In this document: piece after piece, positions 50,358 to 57,836 of the stretch | Layout of the letters: every line of letters begins with the position of its first letter | Position numbering within the stretch: the first letter of the stretch is position 1 | DNA from: Rhodococcus sp. KRD162 | GTDB lineage: Bacteria > Actinomycetota > Actinomycetes > Mycobacteriales > Mycobacteriaceae | Length of the DNA: 64,000 bases | Assembly (NCBI RefSeq): GCF_017168335.1 | Contig: NZ_JABFAU010000006.1 | Coordinates: 45,238-109,237 of the forward strand | Reading direction: 5' to 3' | The notes under the pieces: model-generated | Databases searched by the model: none | The model's input: only the letters and a program-made list of their open reading frames with translations | What the model was told of the DNA's origin: nothing | Program-made: the position numbers and the translations under genes

Positions 50358-51565
50358 CCACACCGACATATCTCACGGACTCGCTCCTGTCCCAAGCGCA
50401 TACCGACCTGCGACGCCACACCGATCTCTATGGCGCGCGACCGCCCGGCGACGGCTCGCTGGTCGATGCGGTCGTCCGATCGGGCCTTCGCGGGCACGGC
50501 GGTGCGGCATTTCCCACCGGCGCGAAGATGCGCGCGATCTCGGGTCGTGCATCGGTCCTGATCGCCAACGGTGCCGAGGGAGAACCGTTGAGCAGCAAGG
50601 ACCGAGTGCTGCTCGAACGGTCGGTGCATCTGATTCTCGACGGTATCGCCGCCACGGCCTCGGCACTTCGATGCCGCGATTGCTACCTGTACGTTCCGCA
50701 GGACGCCGTGGTCGGCGTACGAGCGGCGATCGACGAGCGACGGCGTCGTGGATGGGATACGACGCACGTACAGGTGGTCGCATCCGCATCCGGTTTCGTC
50801 TCCGGGGAGAAGTCCGCGGTGATCTCGGCCATCGAAGGAGGTCCGCCACTTCCCCGGGACAAGAAGAACAGTGCCGCGGTGTCCGGGGTTCGCGGGCGAC
50901 CCACGTTGGTGCTCAATGTCGAGACCTTCGCGCATATCGCGCTGATCGAGCGGTGGGGTCCACGGTGGTTCCGTTCGCGGGGTACCTCGTCCGAGCCCGG
51001 GACGATGCTCGTGACCTATTCGGGGGACGTCCGGCGAGCCGGCGTCGTCGAGGTTCCGTTCGGCTCGTCGGTCGAGGAGATGCTCGCCCGCGATGCCGGT
51101 ATCGACCTACGCTCGGTGCGGGCGGTGCTGCTCGGCGGGTTTCACGGCACCTGGGCCGGCCGTGATGCTCTGGTCGGCCGTGCGATGTCTCGAGAATCGC
51201 TGGCAGACATCGGTGTCCGCCCCGGCGCGGGCATCGTGCATGTACTGGGCGTCGGCTCCTGTGGGCTCGCGGCCACGGCCGAGTTCGTCCGTTACCTGGC
51301 CGAGGAAAGCGCCGGTCAGTGCGGCCCCTGCCTCAACGGCCTGCCTCGATTGGCCGACGCGTTCTCGCGGCTGTCCACCGGGCAGAACGTCGAGGTCGCC
51401 ATCGGCGAGATCGAGCGATACACCCGTCTGGTCGACGGCCGGGGAGCCTGCCATCACCCCGACGGTACGGCGCGTCTGATCCGGTCGGCGATGTCGGTCT
51501 TCGCCGACGACGTACATCTGCATCGGTTGGGCTCGTGCGAAATTCACCGAGGAGGACGGCGATGA
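50354..51565 (+). CDS. NuoF-like FMN/Fe-S oxidoreductase subunit with altered cluster site
   Basis: A 403-residue protein from ATG 50354 (ATGA overlap); the open frame to 49766 is spurious. It resembles the NuoF/HoxF 51-kDa subunit: FMN/NADH motifs GLRGHGGAAFPTGAKM and ANGAEGEPLSSKDRVLLE, SGFVSGEKSAV, GRPTLVLNVETFAHI, an SLBB region, and the cluster-binding C-terminus. The usual E-S-C-G-x-C-x-x-C motif reads ESAGQCGPC here: the first Cys is Ala, leaving three Cys counting the late GACHHPDG. It probably oxidises NAD(P)H and feeds ferredoxin or the haem protein. Confidence 0.88.
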   Translation: MTTPTYLTDSLLSQAHTDLRRHTDLYGARPPGDGSLVDAVVRSGLRGHGGAAFPTGAKMRAISGRASVLIANGAEGEPLSSKDRVLLERSVHLILDGIAATASALRCRDCYLYVPQDAVVGVRAAIDERRRRGWDTTHVQVVASASGFVSGEKSAVISAIEGGPPLPRDKKNSAAVSGVRGRPTLVLNVETFAHIALIERWGPRWFRSRGTSSEPGTMLVTYSGDVRRAGVVEVPFGSSVEEMLARDAGIDLRSVRAVLLGGFHGTWAGRDALVGRAMSRESLADIGVRPGAGIVHVLGVGSCGLAATAEFVRYLAEESAGQCGPCLNGLPRLADAFSRLSTGQNVEVAIGEIERYTRLVDGRGACHHPDGTARLIRSAMSVFADDVHLHRLGSCEIHRGGRR

Positions 51566-51786
51566 CCATCGAACGCCGAGAAGATGACGTCCTGCACATC
51601 GACTGGACGCGGTGCGACGGACGCGGCGTGTGCACCGAGTTGCTTCCCGCCACCCTCACCAGAGACGAGTGGGGCTATCCGCTTGCCAGAAGACCCGGAA
51701 ACGATCTCCTGCTACACGGAACCGACACCGAGCGGGCGCAGGACGCTGTGCGGCTGTGCCCTCGAATGGCATTGCGCATCAAGTAG
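51562..51786 (+). CDS. Small ferredoxin ([3Fe-4S] type)
   Basis: A 74-residue protein from ATG 51562 with GGAGG upstream and an ATGA overlap. It has three Cys, in RCDGRGVCTELLP (C-x5-C) and RLCPRMAL (C-P), the pattern of single-cluster [3Fe-4S] ferredoxins that serve P450s and other actinobacterial redox enzymes. Last gene of the five-gene operon; its end overlaps the convergent TetR gene by 8 bp. Proposed role: electron carrier between the NuoF-like protein and the membrane haem protein, or an outside partner. Confidence 0.88.
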   Translation: MTIERREDDVLHIDWTRCDGRGVCTELLPATLTRDEWGYPLARRPGNDLLLHGTDTERAQDAVRLCPRMALRIK

Positions 51787-52444
51787 ATCGAGATTCCGGA
51801 GGAAGCGACAGCGGCTCGACCACATTGCCCAGCATTGTCGCGATGGTCGCGACGACAACGCGTCGTTCTGCCGCATAGTCACTGAGGAACCATGTCAGGG
51901 CCGTGTGGCTGATACCCCCGACGGACGCGGTGGCGAGCAGTTCGATATCGAGATCCGGAGTGGACGGTACGGGGCCTGCGAATGTGCGGAGGTAGCCGAT
52001 CAGCATCGATCCGAACTGTTGCATCACCGCAAGATATGTCCGTTCGACGTTCGGGCTGACGCCGAGCACCTCGAGCCACACCACTCGTGCCAGATGAGGG
52101 TCCTCGATGACGTGGAAGAACGGGTCGAGTACCTGCCGCGCGACGGCCCGAACATCACTGCGCGGATCCACCTGCGGCATCGCCTCGATGATCGACGCAG
52201 TGAGGCGGCCAATGCATTCCGTGTACACGGCGAGAAGAAGTTCCTCGGTGTTCTCGAACTGTCGGTAGAAGTCTCGATCCGCGATCTTGGCCTCTCGGCA
52301 CAGTCCTCGGACGGTCGCAGCACGAAATCCGACACTTCCGAACACCCGCAGCCCGGCGTCGAGGAGCTGCCTGCGCCTGCGGTCGTCGCGATCGGCAGCA
52401 CTTTCCCCGCCGTATGCCCGGCCCGGGCCCTGACTTTCGGTCAC
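51779..52444 (-). CDS. TetR family transcriptional regulator
   Basis: A 221-residue protein from GTG 52444, overlapping the SDR stop as GTGA; the open frame to 52555 lies inside the SDR gene. HTH at ~22-65: RRRQLLDAGLRVFGSVGFRAATVRGLCREAKIADRDFYRQFENTEELLLAVYTE (in parts). The C-terminal domain is of the TetR_C type with conserved HLARVVWLEVLGVSP. Co-transcribed with a monooxygenase and an SDR, whose promoter region carries a 32-bp palindrome, its probable operator. Confidence 0.88.
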   Translation of the reverse strand: MTESQGPGRAYGGESAADRDDRRRRQLLDAGLRVFGSVGFRAATVRGLCREAKIADRDFYRQFENTEELLLAVYTECIGRLTASIIEAMPQVDPRSDVRAVARQVLDPFFHVIEDPHLARVVWLEVLGVSPNVERTYLAVMQQFGSMLIGYLRTFAGPVPSTPDLDIELLATASVGGISHTALTWFLSDYAAERRVVVATIATMLGNVVEPLSLPPESRST

Positions 52445-53286
52445 CGCGGACGCGCGTCGAGCTGCGCGGTGAGCGCACGTACGTCTTTGTCTCGCTCGAG
52501 AATTGCGTCGTACACGGGGTTGATCACGCCGCGCAACAGTGACAGCGGGACCCATCGCGCTGGAACCTGAATCCGCGGTGCGCGTCGCTCGATGCCCCGA
52601 ACCACACCGCGCGCGAGCTTGTCCGCAGAAATCGGTTGCCGCAACAGAGCCGGAAACCCTTTGGCCACCAGCGCCGTTGCGATCTCGTCACCGCCGAAAG
52701 CCACGTCCACGATGGGCGTTGCCACCCAGCCGGGATACAGCACACCTGCCGTCGCTCCCGTTCCTGCCAGCTCCAGGCGCAGTGCGCGCCCGAGCTGTTC
52801 GACGGCCGCCTTCGATGCCGCGTACGGCGCGTTGGCCAAACCGTTGAGGTACGCGTACGTCGAGGAGGTGAGCAGTACGTATCCCCCGGAATCGACGATG
52901 TGCGGCAGAGCGGCCCGTACCGTGTTCCACACGCCGAGGAGGTTGACGCCGATGACTTTCTCGAAGATCCCGTCCTCGACCGACCGTACCGTCGCTGCCG
53001 TTGCGCCACTGGAGATTCCGGCGTTCGCCATCACGATGTCGAGCGCGCCGAAGGTGTCGGTCGCAGTGGCGACGGCTGCGTCGAGCTGCTCACGCACGGT
53101 GACATCTGCATGGGCGATCGCCACGCGCTGGTTGCCCAGCTTCGCCGCGAGTGACTCCAGATCGGTCGAGTGCATGTCGACCAGAACGACGGAGGCACCG
53201 CGCCGGTGAAGTGCGGTTGCCACGGCGGAACCGATTCCACCTGCGGCTCCGGTGATCAGTGCTACCCGACCCGAATGATCCTTCAT
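52441..53286 (-). CDS. Short-chain dehydrogenase/reductase
   Basis: A 281-residue protein from ATG 53286 (GAGG upstream; ATGA overlap with the monooxygenase stop). Classical SDR: cofactor loop LITGAAGGIGSAVATAL, VDM after strand 2 (NAD-like preference), ADVT, NAG in IVMANAGISS, catalytic Ser in LLTSSTYAYL and YxxxK in APYAASKAAVEQLGRAL, then the PGWVATP segment. The ~30-residue C-terminal extension (ILERDKDVRAL) is like SDRs found beside Baeyer-Villiger monooxygenases. It probably oxidises the alcohol that feeds the monooxygenase, or its product. Confidence 0.9.
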   Translation of the reverse strand: MKDHSGRVALITGAAGGIGSAVATALHRRGASVVLVDMHSTDLESLAAKLGNQRVAIAHADVTVREQLDAAVATATDTFGALDIVMANAGISSGATAATVRSVEDGIFEKVIGVNLLGVWNTVRAALPHIVDSGGYVLLTSSTYAYLNGLANAPYAASKAAVEQLGRALRLELAGTGATAGVLYPGWVATPIVDVAFGGDEIATALVAKGFPALLRQPISADKLARGVVRGIERRAPRIQVPARWVPLSLLRGVINPVYDAILERDKDVRALTAQLDARPR

Positions 53287-54770
53287 GCCGATACCTCGTC
53301 CTTCGTCGTCTCGGTGGTCGACCGGTGAATGTGGTGAGCTTCGGGCCGAAAGCGTTTGGCCCACCGACGGAATGTGAAGCTGAATCCGGGAAACATGGCG
53401 ACGACGTGCCCGGATTTGGACTGATACCAGCTGTGACAGCCCCCGTCCTTCCAGACCGTGCCCTCCATCTCGCGGTGGATCGTCTCGGTGTACTCCTGCT
53501 CGGCGGCGGCCGTGACCTCGATGGACCTCGCCCCTGCCTCACGGACGGCGTCCACTGCCCGCACGATGTACTCCATCTGCGCCTCGATGAGGAAAATGGC
53601 CGAGGTGTGCCCGATTCCGGTGTTCGGCCCGGTGACGACGAACAGGTTGGGAAAGCCGGGAATCGTGGTACCGAGATACGCGCGCGGGTACGGGTCCCAG
53701 ACCTGGGACAGCGCCCGGCCGTAGCGGCCGATCACCGGATACGAGATGACACCGTCGGTGGCGTCGTATCCGGTGGACCACACCAGTAGGTCGACGTCGA
53801 CGTGTTCGCCGGTGGTGGTGCGGATTCCGGTCTCGGTGATCTCGGCGATTCCGTCGTCTTTGTCGTGCAGGGTGACATTGGATTGTTCCAGCGCCGGGTA
53901 GAACGTGTTGGACAGTAGTACTCGTTTGCACCCGATGGTGTAGTCCGGGGTCACCTTGGCGCGAAGATCCGGATCCGAGACCTGAGACTCGATGTGTTGC
54001 ACTGCTGTTCGCTGCGCCACCGCCTCGAGCAACCGTCGTGAATACTTGAAGCCGAGGATGCGAGTCTCGAGACTCCAGTAGATGCCTGCGCGGACGAGCC
54101 GTCGAATCGGCTCCATGCGCAGCAACTTTCGCTGCAGCGGCGTGAACTCGCGATCATGACGCGGCATCACCCAGTGCGGAGTGCGCTGAAAGACATGCAG
54201 TTCCTCGACGTCCGGTTGGATCGCCGGGATCACTTGAGCAGCACTGGCACCGCTGCCGACGATGGCCACTTTCTTGCCTGCGTGCTCGTAGGCGGTATCC
54301 CAGTCGTTGGTGTGGAACTGCTTGCCCTCGAACTTCTCCCGCCCCGGGAACGGCGGTACGACGGGTGTACTGAGGGGGCCGGAGGCATTGATGACGAACG
54401 TGGCTGCGTACTCACCGCGCGAGGTGGCGATGGTCCAGTGGTCTCCGGCCCATTCGATCTTCTGGACATCGGTATCGAGATGCGTGCGGTCCGGCAGGCC
54501 GTTCGATTCGAGTACGTGGTCGGTGTATCGCTCGAGCTCCGCGCGTTCGGCGAACATGCGCGACCACTCGAAGGGCTCCGACGCGATCGAGTACAGCGGA
54601 CTCTGCACGTCGACGGCTGCACCCGGGTAGCGATTCTGCTTCCAGGTACCACCGAGGAACGGGCGTCTCTCGAGGATGACGAGATCGTCGATGCCCCGGT
54701 CCAGCAGTGCCTTCGCTGCACACTGGCCACCGAAGCCGCTGCCGATGATCACGACGGTGTGAACATTCAT
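53283..54770 (-). CDS. Flavin monooxygenase, Baeyer-Villiger type
   Basis: A 495-residue protein from ATG 54770, which has GGGAGGGG 9 nt upstream (an ATG-like start further back would place that site inside the gene). FAD motif VVIIGSGFGGQCAAKALL, ERRPFLGGTWKQNRYPGAAVDVQS (in part), the BVMO fingerprint FEGKQFHTNDWD (F-x-G-x-x-x-H-x-x-x-W), NADPH motif VAIVGSGASAAQVI and D-tail region LLVWSTGYDATDG. It inserts oxygen next to a carbonyl or oxidises a heteroatom using NADPH and O2. First gene of the operon BVMO, SDR, TetR. Confidence 0.92.
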   Translation of the reverse strand: MNVHTVVIIGSGFGGQCAAKALLDRGIDDLVILERRPFLGGTWKQNRYPGAAVDVQSPLYSIASEPFEWSRMFAERAELERYTDHVLESNGLPDRTHLDTDVQKIEWAGDHWTIATSRGEYAATFVINASGPLSTPVVPPFPGREKFEGKQFHTNDWDTAYEHAGKKVAIVGSGASAAQVIPAIQPDVEELHVFQRTPHWVMPRHDREFTPLQRKLLRMEPIRRLVRAGIYWSLETRILGFKYSRRLLEAVAQRTAVQHIESQVSDPDLRAKVTPDYTIGCKRVLLSNTFYPALEQSNVTLHDKDDGIAEITETGIRTTTGEHVDVDLLVWSTGYDATDGVISYPVIGRYGRALSQVWDPYPRAYLGTTIPGFPNLFVVTGPNTGIGHTSAIFLIEAQMEYIVRAVDAVREAGARSIEVTAAAEQEYTETIHREMEGTVWKDGGCHSWYQSKSGHVVAMFPGFSFTFRRWAKRFRPEAHHIHRSTTETTKDEVSA

Positions 54771-54804
54771 GCCGACGAACCCCTCCCGATGAGACCCCAA
54801 ATTC

Positions 54805-54841
54805 GATGACGTGCGTCATCACTTTAAAGTGATGACGCACG
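54805..54841. promoter_or_regulatory. Perfect 32-bp palindrome with overlapping 16-bp palindrome
   Basis: 54810-54841 is a perfect palindrome, 16 bp each side of the centre at 54825/54826 (core ACTTTAAAGT, flanked by GATGACGCAC on the right). A second one, GATGACG-TG-CGTCATC (54805-54820), overlaps its left arm, so GATGACG-type half-sites occur three times. It lies 35-71 bp before the monooxygenase start: probably the operator of the TetR protein in that operon, alternatively a terminator for the amidohydrolase gene. Confidence 0.65.
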
Positions 54842-54874
54842 ATTCCGCAATGGTTCGTCTCGTTCCCTGTGCCC

Positions 54875-55675
54875 TCAGTGCCAGGCGAACAGGCGTTGCG
54901 CATTCCTCGGCAGCGCGTCCTCGAATGCGTCGTCCCCGAGCAGGCTCCTCGCCCACGAGACCTGAGCGTTCATCCAGCGCCCCTCCTCGTGTTTGGTGAA
55001 GGGCCAGTCGGTACCGAACAGCAGATTCTCGGTTCCTCGCGTGTCGAGATACCTCTCGACAGCCTCGACTGCACCTTCACTTCGATACGGTGCCGACACT
55101 TTCGTCCATACGTGCGCAAGCTGCCCGACTTCGGACACCAGGTCGATCGCACGCGAATCCTCCGCGCTCGGCAGTCCGAGATGATCGATGACGACCTGCG
55201 AGGTCCACGAGGCGAGCCGGGGAGCGAGATCGACCCACTGTTCACCCTTGGCCTGCACCTCCAGGTGCCAGCCCAACCGCTCCATCGCCTCTCCCATGCC
55301 CTGCCAGGACGGTCGGCTCAGATCGGGAACCTCGGCTCCGATCAGGTTCAGCCGGACACCACGCACGCCCTGTTCGTGCAGTTCGTCGAGGTCCGGCTTC
55401 GACTCCGGGTCGACAACGACCACTCCGCGCAACCGCGCTGGATGCAGTGCGAGGCAAGCGAGGAGATACGAATTGTCGATTCCGAGGAAGCTCGGCTGAA
55501 TCAACACTCCGCGTTCGATCGCGTTGGTATCGAGCTCCGACAGATAGTCCTCGACGGTCGAGTCGTAATCGGGCGCGTATCGCCGTGTGGTCGCCAGGGT
55601 CAGACCTCGACGAAATGCATGCGCATGGGTGTCGACCAGAGGCGGCGAGGGTTGGGTACGCATGCGAGCGAACAT
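54875..55675 (-). CDS. Amidohydrolase family 2 (TIM-barrel metal hydrolase)
   Basis: A 266-residue protein. Amidohydro_2 motifs: VDTHAHAFRRG at the start (metal His pair), VVVVDPES, GVRGVRLNLIG, WHLEVQAKGEQW, VVIDHLGLP and LLFGTDWPFTK near the end (the Asp). Relatives include 2-pyrone-4,6-dicarboxylate lactonase and gamma-resorcylate or ACMS decarboxylases, so hydrolysis or decarboxylation of a dicarboxylate is likely. The start is ATG 55675 or ATG 55663. It is divergent from a GntR-type regulator and a dicarboxylate-type transporter, which supports an acid substrate. Confidence 0.9.
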   Translation of the reverse strand: MFARMRTQPSPPLVDTHAHAFRRGLTLATTRRYAPDYDSTVEDYLSELDTNAIERGVLIQPSFLGIDNSYLLACLALHPARLRGVVVVDPESKPDLDELHEQGVRGVRLNLIGAEVPDLSRPSWQGMGEAMERLGWHLEVQAKGEQWVDLAPRLASWTSQVVIDHLGLPSAEDSRAIDLVSEVGQLAHVWTKVSAPYRSEGAVEAVERYLDTRGTENLLFGTDWPFTKHEEGRWMNAQVSWARSLLGDDAFEDALPRNAQRLFAWH

Positions 55676-55680
55676 ACGAG

Positions 55681-55712
55681 AAACATTTAAACCTGTAAAG
55701 GACTAGATGTTT
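55681..55712. promoter_or_regulatory. Imperfect palindrome in divergent amidohydrolase / gntR promoter
   Basis: AAACATTTA (55681-55689) and TAGATGTTT (55704-55712) match at 8 of 9 positions as inverted repeats. It is an AT-rich island in the 64-bp divergent gap; candidate operator of the GntR-type protein. Confidence 0.45.
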
Positions 55713-55739
55713 ATAGAAGTATGTGCTTGAGTGTGAGTC

Positions 55740-56456
55740 ATGACACAGCACGGCGACAGCAGACTGCCTCTGCACGCGCGGCTCAGGGACGACCTGAACA
55801 AACGGATCGTCGCAAACGAGTGGGGTCCCGACGTGGCTCTGCCGTCGGAAGCGGAACTCGCCGCGGCGTACGACGTCTCCATCGGCACGATGCGGCGAGT
55901 TCTCGGAGACTTCGTGGCCGACGGCCTACTCGACCGGCGACAAGGACGCGGAACCTTCGTTCGGCGCCCCACGTTCGACAACGCGTTCTTCAGATTCTTC
56001 CGCGCCCGCGGTGATGGCAACCGGGTACCGAATGCGCGGATACTCGAACGAGTCAGACATACCGCTTCCGAGGACACAGCTCGCGCGCTGAAACACGACG
56101 GCGACGTCCTGCATCTGCACCGGATTCGCGAGTACGACGCGAATCCTTTTCTCGTCGAGGATATCTGGCTGCCCCTGCCGCGGTTCGACGCGATCGCCGA
56201 TATCGACATCGCCGATCTCGGCCCACTGCTCTACCCCGCCTACGAACAACACGCCGGTGTCATCGTCGGCTCGGCATCCGAGGATCTCTCGTTCGGAGCC
56301 ACAGATCCCGACATCGCGGCCGAACTCGGCTGCCGGCCCGACGAGGCGTTGGTACGCATCGAAAGAACGGCCCTCACGCACGCGGGCGACGTCGTCGAGT
56401 ACCGCGTTTCCCACGGCATAGCCGCCGCATTCCGCTACCGATTGGAACTTCGATGA
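55740..56456 (+). CDS. GntR family regulator with UTRA domain (HutC type)
   Basis: A 238-residue protein. Winged HTH at ~8-75: LHARLRDDLNKRIVANEWGPDVALPSEAELAAAYDVSIGTMRRVLGDFVADGLLDRRQGRGTFV (in parts). UTRA ligand domain at ~95-235 (EYDANPFLVEDIWLPLPRFDAI, in part; EALVRIERTALTHAGDVVEYRVSHG, in part). HutC-type proteins bind small acids or sugars. No good ribosome-binding site before the ATG. It is coupled to the transporter gene by an ATGA overlap and is divergent from the amidohydrolase gene; it probably controls both. Confidence 0.92.
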   Translation: MTQHGDSRLPLHARLRDDLNKRIVANEWGPDVALPSEAELAAAYDVSIGTMRRVLGDFVADGLLDRRQGRGTFVRRPTFDNAFFRFFRARGDGNRVPNARILERVRHTASEDTARALKHDGDVLHLHRIREYDANPFLVEDIWLPLPRFDAIADIDIADLGPLLYPAYEQHAGVIVGSASEDLSFGATDPDIAAELGCRPDEALVRIERTALTHAGDVVEYRVSHGIAAAFRYRLELR

Positions 56457-57745
56457 ACACACCAGAACTGATCGCCATCGCCGGACTCGTCGCCATATTT
56501 GCCATCGCGATGTGGCGCTCACTGAACATGGGAGCAGTGGCGCTGGTTGCCGCGTTCGCACTCGGCGTCGGCTACTTCGGTCTCGAGGTCGGCGACATTG
56601 CACAGGGATTCCCGGGCAGCCTCTTCGTGACTCTGTTGGGAGTGACGTATCTGTTCGGCATTGCTCGCGCCAACGGAACCGTGGACGCAATCGTGGGCAG
56701 TGCGGTGCACCTCGTCCGCGGAAGAGTCGCAATGATTCCCTGGGTGTTCTTCGTCCTGGCGGCGATCATCACCGGTGCTGGGGCCCTCAGTGCCGCCACC
56801 AACGCCATTCTCATCCCCGTCGGCCTCGCATTCGCCTATCGGTACAAGATCAGCCCACTGTTGGTCGGCCTCAGCGTGCTCAACGGAACCAACGCAGGCG
56901 GCTTCTCCCCGATCTCGGTCTACTTCAACATCGTCGACGACGTCTTCGGGCAGAGCGGGGTCACCCTCGACCCGGTTCCGATCTTCCTGCTGACCTTCGT
57001 GGCCAATTCTGTTCTGAATCTGGTGGCATTCTTCATGCTCGGCGGCCCCGATCTACTCCGTCGCGGAAAGCAGGCGATCGAACCATCGGACGACGAGCCG
57101 AGCGGGGGAACGACGGCCGGAACCGGACTTGCCGTCAAGGCCAGGACCAGGACCTGGACCGGCACGAACATCCTCACCGTCGTCCTCCTCGTAGGAATTG
57201 TGGCACTGGCACTCGGTTTCACCCTCGACGTCGGGTTCCTGGCACTGACCGCTGCGGTGGTACTTGCCGCCCTGCGCCCGCAGGACTCGAAACGCGCTTT
57301 CGAGCAGATCGGCTGGGGTGTGATTCTTCTGATCGGGGGCATCGTCACCTACATCTCGGTGCTCCAGAGCGCAGGCGTCGTAGAGGAGATCGCTGCGGAC
57401 GTCTCGACGATCGGCGCGCCACTCGTTGCAGCCTTGACCATCTTGTTCGTCGCTGGAGTGGTGTCCGCCTTCGCCTCCACCAACGCCATGTTCGTCGTCC
57501 TGGTCCCCCTCGCAGCTCCTCTGGTTCTGGCAGGCGAGGTCAGCACGCTCGGTTTCGTGGTGGCGCTGTGCATCGCCGCATCGGCTGTCGACTCCAGCCC
57601 GTTCTCCACCGGCGGTGCACTCATCATCGCCAATACCGAAGAACATCTGCGGGACAAGACTTTCAGAGGATTGCTCATCTGGGGTATGTCGATGATCGTC
57701 GTGGCACCCGTCGCGTCCTGGCTCGTGTTCGTGCTACCGAGCTGA
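56453..57745 (+). CDS. SLC13/MatC-type dicarboxylate transporter
   Basis: A 430-residue protein with about 11-12 helices in two halves separated by a hydrophilic loop (~205-235, EPSDDEPSGGTTAG). The first half fits the MatC_N domain (GVTYLFGIARANGTVDAIV; GAGALSAATNAILIPVGLAF; LSVLNGTNAGGFSPISVYFNIV, in part); the second has ASAVDSSPFSTGGALIIAN, a substrate-loop signature of the IT superfamily. It probably imports malonate or another dicarboxylate acted on by the amidohydrolase. ATG start overlapping the GntR stop; a hairpin follows at once. Confidence 0.88.
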   Translation: MNTPELIAIAGLVAIFAIAMWRSLNMGAVALVAAFALGVGYFGLEVGDIAQGFPGSLFVTLLGVTYLFGIARANGTVDAIVGSAVHLVRGRVAMIPWVFFVLAAIITGAGALSAATNAILIPVGLAFAYRYKISPLLVGLSVLNGTNAGGFSPISVYFNIVDDVFGQSGVTLDPVPIFLLTFVANSVLNLVAFFMLGGPDLLRRGKQAIEPSDDEPSGGTTAGTGLAVKARTRTWTGTNILTVVLLVGIVALALGFTLDVGFLALTAAVVLAALRPQDSKRAFEQIGWGVILLIGGIVTYISVLQSAGVVEEIAADVSTIGAPLVAALTILFVAGVVSAFASTNAMFVVLVPLAAPLVLAGEVSTLGFVVALCIAASAVDSSPFSTGGALIIANTEEHLRDKTFRGLLIWGMSMIVVAPVASWLVFVLPS

Positions 57746-57767
57746 TGCACTCGCCGAGGCGAGTGCA
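57746..57767 (+). terminator. Hairpin terminator after transporter gene
   Basis: Perfect 10-bp stem TGCACTCGCC/GGCGAGTGCA around GA, starting directly after the TGA stop codon at 57743-57745. Confidence 0.75.
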
Positions 57768-57823
57768 GAACCTGCCGGGACCCGAATGCCGGACGGGGTC
57801 GAAGCCAGGTCGAGGGACCCCCG

Positions 57824-57829
57824 TAGCGT
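57824..57829 (+). promoter_or_regulatory. -10 box before RNase J gene
   Basis: TAGCGT, 7 nt (TGGAGGA), then ATG 57837. GGAGGA directly abuts the ATG, too close for a normal ribosome-binding site, so leaderless translation is the better reading. Confidence 0.4.
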
Positions 57830-57836
57830 TGGAGGA

